Source: Nitrospinae bacterium CG11_big_fil_rev_8_21_14_0_20_45_15 | GTDB lineage: Bacteria; Nitrospinota; Nitrospinia; Nitrospinales; VA-1 | Length of the DNA stretch: 43,711 bases | Assembly: GCA_002787235.1 (NCBI GenBank) | Contig: PCWG01000039.1 | Span: forward strand, 1-43,711 | Reading direction: 5' to 3' | Shown here: piece by piece, positions 35,088-43,711 of the stretch | Position numbering within the stretch: position 1 is the stretch's first letter | How the letters are laid out: each line of letters starts with the position of its first letter | Notes under the pieces: generated by a model | Seen by the model: only the letters and a program-made list of their open reading frames with translations | The model's database searches: none | Told to the model about the DNA's origin: nothing | Program-made: the position numbers and the translations under genes

Positions 35088-36566
35088 ATGCCCTTCACCT
35101 CTATCCGCTCCAAACTAACCGCCTGGTACGTTTCCCTCTTGGGAATCGTTTTAATTTTGTTCAGCTTGTTCCTTTTTTTCTTCCTTTCCAAGCGCTTGTA
35201 TGAAAGCGTTGACCATTCGCTAAAAGTTTCAGCCGCAGTTGTAGCCAAATCCGCGACTATGAAGATCACACAGTATCCCTTTTCCGGTTTAGAAAATTTT
35301 TTCGATCAGATCATTGGTCGAGGTCAATTGAATAAGTTTTATAGAATCTATGATGGTTCCGGTAACGTGGGTTCGCGCTCGCGGAATTTGACAGCGTCAC
35401 AGTTTCCGCTTTCTCAAACGGCCTATTCAAATGCGACCAAAGGGGAGACGACTTATGAAACGGCGATCATTGAAGGCGATCATCCCATTCGTATTATCAC
35501 GATGCCTCTCGTGGAAGATGGTAAATTAGTCAATCTTGTGCAAGTGGGAACGTCTTTGAAAGCCGTTCAGGATACGCTTAATAATTTGCGGATTTTTCTT
35601 TGGACCGCAGTGCCTTCGGTGCTGTTGTTGACAACTGTTATTGGCCGATTTCTTGCCCGCAGGGCACTCAATCCGGTCGCTAAAATCACTCAAACAGCAA
35701 GGGAAATTGCGATGGGTGCCGACCTGGGAAGTCGTATTCCCGTGCCGACGGTTAAAGACGAAATAGGGCAGTTGGCATTGACCTTCAACAGCATGATGGA
35801 TCGATTGGAAAGAACGTTCATACTAATGCGGCAATTTTCCAGCGATGCTTCACATGAGTTGCGAACGCCTCTCACGGTATTGAAAGGACAAAGCGAACTG
35901 ATTTTAAGTAAAGAAAGGAAACCGGAGGAATATCAGGACGTACTTTCCAGTAATCTTGAAGAAATCACATACATGTCAAAAGTATTGGAAGATTTGTTTC
36001 TGTTATCCAAGTCTGACGAACAGCAGGCTCCCTTAAAATCCGAAGAACTGGATTTGAAGAATTTACTGGAGGAGGTTTGCAAACATGCGGAAATTTTTGC
36101 TGAGGCAAAAAATATCAAAATCACGATTGCGTACATTGAACCGGTGAATATTTTGGGTGATCCGGTTCGACTGCGACAAATGTTCTGGAACATCATTTAC
36201 AATGGCATCAAGTACACACCTGAAGGAGGCGAAGTCAAGGTTTCCCTGCAGGAGCGGGAGGAGAAGGCCTTTGTAAGAGTACAAGACAATGGAATTGGTA
36301 TTCCTGCGAAAGATCTTCCTTTTATCTTTGATCGCTTCTACAGGGTAGACAAAGCCCGCTCCCGGAATGAAGGTGGAAGCGGGCTGGGTTTGAGCATTTG
36401 CAAATTCATCGCTGAAGCACATCAAGGTAATATTACCGTTGAAAGTGAAACGGGCAATGGAACAAAGTTCAACATTTGTTTGCCCAAATCACATTCTGGA
36501 GATTCCGGTAAGGGGAAATACATTTCAAAGCCAAAGGAAATGAAGAAAGAAACCAAAACGCATTAA
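35088..36566 (+). CDS. Sensor histidine kinase (CusS / heavy-metal-sensor type)
   Basis: The 492-residue inner-membrane kinase has a first membrane helix (about 12-34), a periplasmic sensor domain (about 35-160), a second helix (about 165-187) and a HAMP domain (RRALNPVAKITQTAREIA). A HisKA dimerisation domain follows, with phospho-accepting His256 in SSDASHELRTPLTVLKG. The HATPase domain has N box NIIYNGIKYTPEGG, G1 VQDNGIGIP, F box FIFDRFYRVDKARS and G2 GGSGLGLSI. The overall layout matches copper/silver sensors, but the periplasmic domain has few Cys, His or Met residues, so the signal is uncertain. It converges on the aldehyde dehydrogenase with one base between. Confidence 0.93.
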   Translation: MPFTSIRSKLTAWYVSLLGIVLILFSLFLFFFLSKRLYESVDHSLKVSAAVVAKSATMKITQYPFSGLENFFDQIIGRGQLNKFYRIYDGSGNVGSRSRNLTASQFPLSQTAYSNATKGETTYETAIIEGDHPIRIITMPLVEDGKLVNLVQVGTSLKAVQDTLNNLRIFLWTAVPSVLLLTTVIGRFLARRALNPVAKITQTAREIAMGADLGSRIPVPTVKDEIGQLALTFNSMMDRLERTFILMRQFSSDASHELRTPLTVLKGQSELILSKERKPEEYQDVLSSNLEEITYMSKVLEDLFLLSKSDEQQAPLKSEELDLKNLLEEVCKHAEIFAEAKNIKITIAYIEPVNILGDPVRLRQMFWNIIYNGIKYTPEGGEVKVSLQEREEKAFVRVQDNGIGIPAKDLPFIFDRFYRVDKARSRNEGGSGLGLSICKFIAEAHQGNITVESETGNGTKFNICLPKSHSGDSGKGKYISKPKEMKKETKTH

Positions 36567-36567
36567 A

Positions 36568-38076
36568 TCAGTGAATCTGTATGATGACGTTTTTCACCTG
36601 TGTGTACATTTCCAGAGCGTGAAGGCTCATTTCCCGACCGTATCCACTTTTTTTATAGCCCCCAAACGGTGCGTTCGCATCAAAAATATTGTGACAATTG
36701 ACCCAAACCGTACCTGCTTTTAAACCTTTGGCAACTTTGTGCGCTTTGTTAATGTCTCGCGTCCAGACACTTGCGGCCAGTCCAAATTCTGTGTCGTTGC
36801 CTTTTGCAATGGCTTCTTCAAGATCTTCGAATGGAGATGCGGCGAGTACGGGACCGAATATTTCTTCCTGAACGATTTGCATTCCCTGAGTCACCCTGTT
36901 GAAAACGGTTGGAGATATGTAACAGCCCGCGTCAAGTCCTTTGGGTATGCCACCCCCTGCCAATGCTTCTGCTCCATTGCTCAGTCCTGAGTTGATATAC
37001 TTTAAGACACGCTCCTGTTGTTCCCGTGATACCAATGGCCCCATATCGGTATCGGACGCCATACCCGGCCCCAATTTGATTTTTTTAGCCGTGTCGGCAA
37101 CTCGTTCGACCAGTTCTTCATAGACCTTGCTGTGGACCATCAGACGCGATCCTGCGCAACAGCATTGGCCGTGATTGAAAAAAATCGCATTGGCTACGCC
37201 TTGAGCGGCGAGTTCGAGATCGGCGTCGGCGAATACAATGCTGGGAGATTTCCCGCCCAGTTCCAGAGACACGCGTTTCAGGTTGCCAGCGGATGCCTGA
37301 ACAATTTTATGTCCCACTTCGGTGCTTCCGGTGAAAGCCACTTTATCAACGTCATTGTGTTCGGCAAGGGCCGCTCCGGTATCACCAAAACCTGTCACAA
37401 TGTTGACCACACCCGCAGGAAAACCGGCTTCAACAAAAAGATCGCCGAGCTTCAAGGCGGAAAGCGGAGTTTGTTCGGCGGGTTTGAGGACAACACAATT
37501 ACCGGCCGCAAGTGCGACTCCCAATTTCCAGGTTGCCATCAGCAAGGGGAAATTCCACGGAATAATCTGGCCCACTACACCTATAGGCTCCCGCAAAGTG
37601 AAATCAAAGAATTCTGCACCCGGTGCATAGGGAACACTGATGTCCAATGTTTCGCCGTGGATCTTGGTTGCAAGACCGGCATAATAACGAAAGTGATCAA
37701 TCGTTAATGGAACGTCGGCGGCGCGGGCTATGGCCAGAGGTTTTCCGTTATCAAGAGATTCAAGCTGAGCAAAAATTTCCAGATCGCGTTCGATCAAGTC
37801 GGCCAGTTTCCAAAGTAATTTCCCACGCTCGGAAACGGTCAATTTTCTCCAGGGTCCTGTTTCGAAAGCATTTCTGGCGGCTCGGACAGCACGGTCAATG
37901 TCTTCAGATCCCCCTTTGGGAACACGTGTCAAAACCGAATTATTTGAGGGATCCAGTACCTCAAAAGTTTCACCACTGGCGGATGATACACGCTGTCCAT
38001 TGATTAATAATTTTAGGTCGGAATTTAAAAAAGCCTTAACATCTTTGCAGGGCTCTAGCAGGGTTGCCTCAGTCAT
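36568..38076 (-). CDS. NAD(P)-dependent aldehyde dehydrogenase (ALDH1/2 type)
   Basis: The 502-residue enzyme oxidises aldehydes to carboxylic acids. It contains IIPWNFPLLMATWKLGVALA, FTGSTEVGHKI, the general-base motif LELGGKSPSIVFADAD and the nucleophile motif FFNHGQCCCAGSR; Cys306, the middle of three, corresponds to the ALDH2 catalytic Cys. EEIFGPVLAASPF and FGGYKKSGYGREM are also typical. The CCC motif makes it closest to the retinal/acetaldehyde class, which has broad substrates; betaine aldehyde is a less likely alternative. GGAGAG lies five bases before the ATG. It stands alone, divergent from the secretion locus and convergent with the kinase. Confidence 0.94.
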   Translation of the reverse strand: MTEATLLEPCKDVKAFLNSDLKLLINGQRVSSASGETFEVLDPSNNSVLTRVPKGGSEDIDRAVRAARNAFETGPWRKLTVSERGKLLWKLADLIERDLEIFAQLESLDNGKPLAIARAADVPLTIDHFRYYAGLATKIHGETLDISVPYAPGAEFFDFTLREPIGVVGQIIPWNFPLLMATWKLGVALAAGNCVVLKPAEQTPLSALKLGDLFVEAGFPAGVVNIVTGFGDTGAALAEHNDVDKVAFTGSTEVGHKIVQASAGNLKRVSLELGGKSPSIVFADADLELAAQGVANAIFFNHGQCCCAGSRLMVHSKVYEELVERVADTAKKIKLGPGMASDTDMGPLVSREQQERVLKYINSGLSNGAEALAGGGIPKGLDAGCYISPTVFNRVTQGMQIVQEEIFGPVLAASPFEDLEEAIAKGNDTEFGLAASVWTRDINKAHKVAKGLKAGTVWVNCHNIFDANAPFGGYKKSGYGREMSLHALEMYTQVKNVIIQIH

Positions 38077-38347
38077 GAAAGCTCTCCATCAAAATAATTT
38101 TCAATAAACGCCATCCTGAAATGGTTTTGTTTTAAGTGAGTACATGGTAATGATTTTTTTACAAAAATACACGGTGAATTTATTTTTTCTGAGAGTTTAA
38201 AATTTGTAAGGATACGGTTTTCTATGTTATCTACATTCAATCAATGTAAAAGATCAGGATAATGTGCTCAGATTTAAGAATTGGGCAAGGTGTAGCTTTA
38301 GCTGAAATATAAAATTGTTTTTATTGAAGGTCGGAGTATCGGGTATC

Positions 38348-40111
38348 ATGAATTTTGGCTTGAGTAATTGGAGGCTGAGCGATTTCTTGGAAATTTTTCG
38401 CCTCTATTCACTCATTCCGTTGCTGTCTCTACTTCTTTTATCTTGTCTTGTGGAAGTGTCCTTGGCGCAAACGATACCTAATTCAGCAAATGCAGGTCTG
38501 ATAGACAAGGCCTTGCGTCAATCCCAACCTCAATCCCTCCCGCCAAGACAAGACGAAATTCCTGAAGTCGTCATCTCTAAAGAAACAAGCAAGATCGATC
38601 CCAGTGCAGGGCCTGAATTTGAAGTCAAAGAAATCGTAGTGGAGGGCGCAACGGTAATCACAGAACAGGCCATCGCAAATATTGTGCAATTGAAAGAAGC
38701 TACTTTAATGACCTTGGGCGCATTGCAGTTGATCGCTCAACGGATCACTGCGCTGTATGCTGAAAAGGGTTATTTTCTTTCCAGAGCCTACATCCCTGCA
38801 CAAAAATTGTCAGGGGGCCGTGTTGTGATAAAGGTGCTCGAAGGACGAATTGGTACCGTCAGTGTTTCCGGCAATGAGTCTATTCTTTCTGAACAGTTAA
38901 AGAATTATTTTGATTCAGTGATGGATGAAAAGGTTCTCAATGAATCGACTTTGGAGGAAGCTCTGCTGGAGGTCAACGATTTGATGGGCGTTAGAGTTCG
39001 GTCGGTATTAAAGCCCAATGATGTCCCTGGAACGTCTCAACTTGGGCTGGAAGTTAAGGAGAGCTCTGACCTTTCGTTTTCCATAGATGGTGATAATTTT
39101 GGTTCCCGGTTTACAGGACGACAGCGGGTGGGAGTGAGTCTGATCAAAGGCAATCTGCTTGTATTGGGAGATCAGTTTTCTTTTCGCGGCATTCGCTCTG
39201 ATCTGGATCAAAAATTTGGGGCGGCTTCTTATCGCATTCCCTTGAGCAACAAAGGGACTGAGTTACGTCTGGCGTACGCATTTTCAAATAATAAGCTGGG
39301 TGATACGCTGAATAATTTGAATGCCGGGGGTAATTCCAGCATCATGGATCTTGAAATCAATCAACTGTTATTCCGAAATCGACAATCGCGTTTTTGGATG
39401 ACCGCGGGTTTTCATCGGCGTAATTTTGAAAACTTTACTCAAGGGCTGACCAGTAGTGATGACAAAATCAGGGCATTCAGTCTCAGCCTGGGGGGAAGGA
39501 TGCAGGACTCTTTTTACGGACAGACCTTTGGACAAATTCGTTTGAATAAAGGACTTGGATTGAAAAACAAGAATCGACCACTTACTTCCCGAGTGGGTGG
39601 AAGAGGTGATGCATTACGGCTGGAAGGAAATTTTACCCGTTACCAGAATTTGGGTATCGCCAACAGTTATGTCATTATTAGAGGACTTGGGCAGGTATCA
39701 GCAATCAGAGTGTTGTCTCCAGATCAATTTTCAATAGGGGGTATGGGGACGGTGCGCGGTTTTCCTTTGTCCGAGTTTTCTGGCGATCATGGTTACGCAG
39801 GATCGCTAGAATTTGTCACGCCATTTCCCTTCAAATGGAAATCCGGTTTGGGTCCTTTGACTTTAGACAGGATTATTTCTTTAAGTGCTTTTCTGGATCA
39901 CGGCAAGGTATTTACCGAAGACAGATTGCCCGGAGAGCAAGATCAGGCCATCACGGGCGCGGGTTACAGTGTCCGTCTCACTATTCCCAAAGAAAAAGAA
40001 GATGGACCGTCGTTGAATTTTACGGCTTCTTATGGCATCCCATTACCGGGGCCCCGACCGACGGATCAAAGCAATGGCATCGTTTATCTCAGCGGTTCAT
40101 TAAACTATTGA
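38348..40111 (+). CDS. Two-partner secretion outer-membrane transporter TpsB (ShlB/FhaC family)
   Basis: The 587-residue protein exports a TpsA exoprotein across the outer membrane. A signal peptide (YSLIPLLSLLLLSCLVEVSLA) precedes two POTRA domains, the ShlB-type POTRA_2 (FEVKEIVVEGATVITEQAIA, YAEKGYFLSRAYIPAQKL) and a second one (about 160-230). A 16-strand barrel follows, with the Omp85/TpsB loop L6 motif GMGTVRGFPLSEFSG. ATG 38348 is preferred; TTG at 38315 would extend it by 11 residues ahead of an already complete signal peptide. It precedes a methyltransferase gene and the TpsA-like gene, which is almost certainly its substrate. Confidence 0.92.
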   Translation: MNFGLSNWRLSDFLEIFRLYSLIPLLSLLLLSCLVEVSLAQTIPNSANAGLIDKALRQSQPQSLPPRQDEIPEVVISKETSKIDPSAGPEFEVKEIVVEGATVITEQAIANIVQLKEATLMTLGALQLIAQRITALYAEKGYFLSRAYIPAQKLSGGRVVIKVLEGRIGTVSVSGNESILSEQLKNYFDSVMDEKVLNESTLEEALLEVNDLMGVRVRSVLKPNDVPGTSQLGLEVKESSDLSFSIDGDNFGSRFTGRQRVGVSLIKGNLLVLGDQFSFRGIRSDLDQKFGAASYRIPLSNKGTELRLAYAFSNNKLGDTLNNLNAGGNSSIMDLEINQLLFRNRQSRFWMTAGFHRRNFENFTQGLTSSDDKIRAFSLSLGGRMQDSFYGQTFGQIRLNKGLGLKNKNRPLTSRVGGRGDALRLEGNFTRYQNLGIANSYVIIRGLGQVSAIRVLSPDQFSIGGMGTVRGFPLSEFSGDHGYAGSLEFVTPFPFKWKSGLGPLTLDRIISLSAFLDHGKVFTEDRLPGEQDQAITGAGYSVRLTIPKEKEDGPSLNFTASYGIPLPGPRPTDQSNGIVYLSGSLNY

Positions 40112-40144
40112 AACCATTATTTTTTTTGATTAGCGTGTAATTTT

Positions 40145-41131
40145 ATGGCAGGAGACCGTATTTTACCCCATACCCTACATATATCGCCTGATTGGCGAGA
40201 CTTGATTTCTTGTCCCCACTGCGCTTGTCATGAGAAGGGTTTTGTGATTTTCAAAGAAGAATCAAATCTTGTTGAATGCGGTTCTTGTGGTACGTGTTTT
40301 GCGGTCAATCAGGGATTGATCAATTTCGGAGTTTCCGATTCGTTTTACGATGCCCATGGTTTCACGAGTGCGGGTAGAAATTTTTCGGAGAATGGGTTGG
40401 ATCGGTTGGCACTGTATTATGCGAGAGGACATCATCTTTTTGAGATCTCTCAATGCGTATCCGCTGGAAGCAGGGTGATTGAATTGGGATGCGGTGGGGG
40501 CTCTTCATTTCTGGCCAGTCGATATTCAATGCTTGGGGTCGAAATTTCCACCTCCTCAGTCCGCTCGGCCTCATTAACATACGATTCTGTCGTGCAAGCC
40601 ACCATTTCCAGTTTGCCCGTTGCCTCAGCTTCTGCTGATGCCATCATTTCAAGTTTTGTTCTGGAACATTTAGCTGATTCTGAGGTTGAGACATGCTTGA
40701 ACGAAATGGCGAGGGTTTTAAAACCAGAGGGAAAGATGATTCATTATTTTGATCTTGATAGCGACGGTCCTTTTTTCTCCTGGGCTCGGAAAAGAAGTTG
40801 GTATCGGGAAATTTTTGTCGATTCAAAAGGGCATCATGGATTGAGAAAATTTGATTGTTGGATGAAATTATTTCAAACAGCTGGTTTTGATATCTTACGC
40901 AAACGGTTTTCCGGTAAAACCTGGTTGCAGGATTTTTCCATCTGGTCAGCATTGGATCACCCCTCTGTGAAAGGGTTTCCCAGAGTGTTGGGAAGTTGGG
41001 CTTCCAGAGGTGGAAGAAAAGCCGGTATCGCTGGTGCCGTTGCGGTTACCGTTGCAGATGATTTGGTGCGCCCCTTTTTACCGGATAACTGGGGCTCAAA
41101 AGTCATTGTCTGTTTGAAGAAGCAGAGATGA
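40145..41131 (+). CDS. SAM-dependent methyltransferase with N-terminal zinc-ribbon
   Basis: The 328-residue protein starts with a Trm112-like zinc ribbon (CPHC and CGSCGTC, about residues 23-52), then a class I methyltransferase core. Motif I is VIELGCGGGSSFLASRY, followed by LGVEISTSS and ATISSLPVASASADAIISSF (motif III/IV region with VLEHLADSEVE). The closing region (about 225-328) is less conserved and may carry substrate specificity. It has no signal peptide and is cytosolic, although it lies between tpsB and tpsA. It begins 33 bases after tpsB without a clear ribosome-binding site. Substrates of relatives include lipids, quinones and small molecules; the target here is unknown. Confidence 0.85.
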   Translation: MAGDRILPHTLHISPDWRDLISCPHCACHEKGFVIFKEESNLVECGSCGTCFAVNQGLINFGVSDSFYDAHGFTSAGRNFSENGLDRLALYYARGHHLFEISQCVSAGSRVIELGCGGGSSFLASRYSMLGVEISTSSVRSASLTYDSVVQATISSLPVASASADAIISSFVLEHLADSEVETCLNEMARVLKPEGKMIHYFDLDSDGPFFSWARKRSWYREIFVDSKGHHGLRKFDCWMKLFQTAGFDILRKRFSGKTWLQDFSIWSALDHPSVKGFPRVLGSWASRGGRKAGIAGAVAVTVADDLVRPFLPDNWGSKVIVCLKKQR

Positions 41132-41340
41132 ATAAGCGTCTATTTGAAATCCAAAATCCTGAAGATAGAAGCATTGGAAACAATGTGTTTTTTGTTCGCG
41201 GATGTCACCCAAACATCTTTAAAATAAGCATGTGATTGTTTTAGTATTATTTTCCCCACCGTTTTCTTCAGCAAAATCAATTAAATTTTTTTCTTTTTTC
41301 TTTAATTTCCCTCCCTATTATATTAAAGTGTAAGTCTATA

Positions 41341-41365
41341 GATTCCATGTAAATCTTATGGAATC
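41341..41365. repeat. Inverted repeat GATTCCAT/ATGGAATC
   Basis: Perfect 8-bp arms at 41341-41348 and 41358-41365 flank a 9-base spacer. No T run follows, so it may be an operator rather than a terminator. Confidence 0.4.
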
Positions 41366-41435
41366 CCTTGCGCTTCCTTTAGCAGGCCGATGTTCTCTGT
41401 AAAATGCAGTAAAATAAGGTGTATCTGGTTTTTAT

Positions 41436-41474
41436 TGTGACGATACTGTGACAATTTAAAGGGCATCTTGTGAC
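41436..41474 (+). promoter_or_regulatory. Three phased TGTGAC direct repeats (putative activator site)
   Basis: TGTGAC occurs at 41436, 41447 and 41469, with start-to-start distances of 11 and 22 bases, so all three face the same side of the helix. Tandem 11-base direct repeats are the binding pattern of OmpR/PhoB-family regulators. They lie 136-174 bases before the TpsA start. The regulator is not known. Confidence 0.5.
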
Positions 41475-41609
41475 ATTTAAATAGTATGATTATGCCGTTA
41501 AGTATATTGAATATAAAAGTACTTTTCGCTGTGTCCATTCAAGTTTTTGCATCTTGACGAACCGGTAAATAATTCCTCTGGTTTTCTTAATGGTTTTTAC
41601 GCCACTTAT

Positions 41610-43711
41610 ATGAACAAGATTAATTCAAAATCCCCTTCCTTTTTTAGCCGCCTCACGATAGCGTTCATGATCTATCTGATAGGAGGATTTCCTACGTTGT
41701 TATTTGCTCTGCCGCAAGGCGGTCAAGTGGCCGAAGGTGTGGGTGTGATCAATCAACCTTCCTCCAGCGCACTTGTGGTCAACCAATCTACGAACAGTAT
41801 GGTCACAAACTGGCAGAGCTTCAGTATTGGGACGGGCGAATCGGTGCAATTTGTGCAACCGGGTGCCGACTCTATCGCGCTCAACCGAGTCCTTGGTGGT
41901 GACCCGAGCGTAATTTTGGGAAGTCTGACTGCTAATGGGCAAGTATTTATATCCAATGGTTCGGGAATTCTATTTGGAAAGGATGCCAATGTGAATGTGG
42001 GTGGATTGTTGGCCACCACGCTGAATATCACGGATCAGGACTTCATGGCAGGAAACTACCGCTTCACACAAGATCCAGCGAAGGCGGGTGGATTTATTTT
42101 AAATCAAGGCACAATCAGCGCGACCCAATACGTTGGTTTGCTTGCGGCTGGTGTTGAGAACGCCGGTAGTATTATTGCAAATCTGGGCTCGGTATCATTA
42201 GCGAGCGGAGAATCGGCGACATTGGATTTTATTGGTGACGGCTTGATCAACTTCGCCATCACGGAAGCAGTCAAAGACAATGTATTGAATGCAGACGGTG
42301 ATTCTGCAGGTGCCCTGGTGGCCAACTCCGGAAACATTCAAGCGAATGGCGGCAGAGTCGTTCTTTCTGCGCAAGATGCAGGATCTGTTATTCGTGATGT
42401 TGTTAATAATACAGGGGTCATTGAAGCTCATTCTGTGACCGAAAAGAATGGCGAAATTTTTCTGCTAGGTGGCGATCAAGGAATTGTCAATGTTTCTGGT
42501 ATTTTGGATGCTTCTGGAAAACATGAAGGCGAGTCGGGTGGAACGGTTCAGGTTCTGGGTGAAAAAGTAGGACTTTTTGATTCTGCCAAGGTGGATGTCT
42601 CTGGCGAATCTGGGGGTGGTACGGCTTTAATAGGTGGAGACGTACAAGGCGGCGGTTCTGTGTCCACTTCTGAATTCACTTTTGTGGATAGCGGTGTTGA
42701 AATCAATGCCAATGCAACCGGAAAGGGTGATGGCGGCAAGGTCGTGGTCTGGGCACAAGATACGACACGTGTATTGGGAGACGTTTCTGCTAAAGGTGGA
42801 GAACTTTCTGGTAAGGGTGGATTTGTTGAAACATCAGGCAAAAAATTCCTGGAGGTTCTCAGTGCGCCGGATGTGACTGCTAAAAACGGCGACGGCGGCC
42901 AGTGGCTGATCGATCCCAATAATCTTGAAATTGTTGCAGGGTCTGGTTCGGTCAATACGAATGTGACCAGTCCTTTCCTTTCTTCGGGTGACTCTTCGCA
43001 ATTGGGAGTGGATTTGATCACGTCGGCTCTTACTGGTGGAGCTAGTGTAACGATCACAACGGGAACAGGGGGTGGGAATTCTCAGGATGGCGATATCACT
43101 TTGAGTACGGCTCTGGATTTTAACGGGACCGGGTCAAATACTCTGACTCTTAGCGCACACAACGATATCATTATCAACAATGTCATTTCTGATGCGGTTG
43201 CGGGTGGTGATACTCTGAATTTATTTCTCATCGCCGACAACGATTTGAGCGGCTTGGGTAATCTTGTGATCGGTGCATCGGGTTCGGTGAATACTGGAAA
43301 TGGCCTGATTGATATCACCGCGCACGATATTGATATTCAAGGATTTCTTAATAGTGGTACGGCAACAACAACCATCGCCTCATCACATCCGACTTCTATT
43401 TTCAACCGCATTGGAATCGGTAGCACCAGCTCGAATTGCGGATCGGGTGGTTGCACAATGGTTTTAGATGGGACCGAACTTCAAAATATCACAGCCTCAC
43501 AACTGGTCGTGAACAACACCGGCAACGGTATTTATGTAGACAACGTCACCGCTGTGAACAGTGCGGGCATTGGTAGTGCTACCTTCAACTCTGACCGGTT
43601 GGTGCAGATAGAAGGTGGAGCGGTTACTTTCCATGCGATGACGGCGAATGCGAAAGATCGCGTGGACGTGCGCACCGCATTGACGACCACAGTGGGCGAT
43701 CTGGTACTCAA
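41610..43711 (+). CDS. TpsA-like filamentous haemagglutinin exoprotein (3' end outside window)
   Basis: From ATG 41610 the frame stays open for 700 codons to the window edge. The N-terminus is hydrophobic (FSRLTIAFMIYLIGGFPTLL, cleavage near LFA). A TPS secretion domain follows, with TNWQSFSIGTGESVQFVQP (Trp68), IALNRVLGGDPSVILGSLTA and LLATTLNITDQDFMAG. The usual NPNGI reads NGSGI (116-120). Downstream are glycine-rich beta-helix repeats and motifs recurrent in this family: VVVWAQDTTRVLGD, GKGGFVETSGK and GGQWLIDPNNLEIV (Trp432). It should be secreted by the TpsB encoded at 38348-40111, as a surface fibre or adhesin. No Shine-Dalgarno precedes the ATG. The C-terminal function cannot be seen here. 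Confidence 0.9.
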   Translation, partial: MNKINSKSPSFFSRLTIAFMIYLIGGFPTLLFALPQGGQVAEGVGVINQPSSSALVVNQSTNSMVTNWQSFSIGTGESVQFVQPGADSIALNRVLGGDPSVILGSLTANGQVFISNGSGILFGKDANVNVGGLLATTLNITDQDFMAGNYRFTQDPAKAGGFILNQGTISATQYVGLLAAGVENAGSIIANLGSVSLASGESATLDFIGDGLINFAITEAVKDNVLNADGDSAGALVANSGNIQANGGRVVLSAQDAGSVIRDVVNNTGVIEAHSVTEKNGEIFLLGGDQGIVNVSGILDASGKHEGESGGTVQVLGEKVGLFDSAKVDVSGESGGGTALIGGDVQGGGSVSTSEFTFVDSGVEINANATGKGDGGKVVVWAQDTTRVLGDVSAKGGELSGKGGFVETSGKKFLEVLSAPDVTAKNGDGGQWLIDPNNLEIVAGSGSVNTNVTSPFLSSGDSSQLGVDLITSALTGGASVTITTGTGGGNSQDGDITLSTALDFNGTGSNTLTLSAHNDIIINNVISDAVAGGDTLNLFLIADNDLSGLGNLVIGASGSVNTGNGLIDITAHDIDIQGFLNSGTATTTIASSHPTSIFNRIGIGSTSSNCGSGGCTMVLDGTELQNITASQLVVNNTGNGIYVDNVTAVNSAGIGSATFNSDRLVQIEGGAVTFHAMTANAKDRVDVRTALTTTVGDLVL

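Larger units (their letters stand above)
41132..41609. other. Intergenic region between the methyltransferase and the exoprotein gene (478 bases)
   Basis: I see no plausible gene here. The stretch is AT-rich, with a pyrimidine-rich tract (about 41278-41314), an inverted repeat at 41341-41365 and three TGTGAC direct repeats at 41436-41474. The unusual length, compared with the tight spacing elsewhere, suggests that the exoprotein gene has its own control region. No promoter with both good -35 and -10 hexamers was found; TATGAT at 41485-41490 and TATAAA at 41512-41517 are weak -10 candidates. Confidence 0.6.

Noticed and set aside
37132-37707. 191-codon + strand frame antisense to the aldehyde dehydrogenase
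   Set aside because: Shadow of a well-conserved gene, with no family resemblance of its own.
42548-43057. 169-codon - strand frame opposite the exoprotein
   Set aside because: Pro/Ser/Thr-rich shadow of the Gly-rich repeats; the + strand frame is open for 700 codons with family motifs.

Overview
The window is a gene-dense, AT-leaning chromosomal segment from a Gram-negative (two-membrane) bacterium. The evidence is a predicted PPIase lipoprotein, a SurA-like chaperone, a full mreBCD-mrdA rod-shape cluster and a two-partner secretion (TPS) outer-membrane transporter. The gene content and styles would fit Nitrospinota or deltaproteobacteria-like lineages, but that placement is an impression from the protein sequences and is not demonstrated. 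I see no insertion sequences, CRISPR arrays or prophage genes. Two genes are cut by the window: mfd at the left edge and a filamentous-haemagglutinin-like exoprotein at the right edge.

Layout. 1-9638 (all + strand): the end of mfd, two overlapping parvulin/SurA-type chaperone genes, tilS, ftsH (TTG start), folP and pdxJ (ATGA overlap), then an unrecognised coiled-coil protein. 9639-13695: gap, tpiA, secG, tRNA-Leu(GAG), a GGDEF diguanylate cyclase and a small membrane protein. 13797-15657: a flavoprotein-disulfide-reductase homologue that has lost its catalytic residues, and an orphan HepT/HI0074-like gene on the - strand. 15681-20974: mreB, mreC, mreD, mrdA (PBP2) and a PilZ protein. 20979-28124: uvrB (-), a three-gene + strand chain (TraB family, 2-hydroxyacid dehydrogenase, TPMT-like methyltransferase), an SRAP/YedK protein (-) and an M24 aminopeptidase. 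28153-33749 (all -): SDR, gatB, a DUF1566 protein, a TPR protein, a small periplasmic protein and a Bcp peroxiredoxin. 33913-36566 (+): two small genes followed by an OmpR/CusS-type two-component system. 36568-38076 (-): an aldehyde dehydrogenase. 38348-43711 (+): a TPS locus made of TpsB transporter, a zinc-ribbon methyltransferase and a long TpsA exoprotein.

Most of the window is housekeeping: transcription-coupled repair, envelope biogenesis, folate and PLP synthesis, glycolysis, secretion, cell shape and nucleotide excision repair. The more unusual parts are the redox-dead oxidoreductase homologue, a three-cysteine mini-protein directly upstream of a metal-sensor-like two-component system, the TPS locus with an embedded methyltransferase and phased TGTGAC repeats ahead of the exoprotein, and a strong promoter facing straight into a terminator-like hairpin upstream of gap. 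Recognisable promoters repeatedly use an extended -10 (TGn) element.
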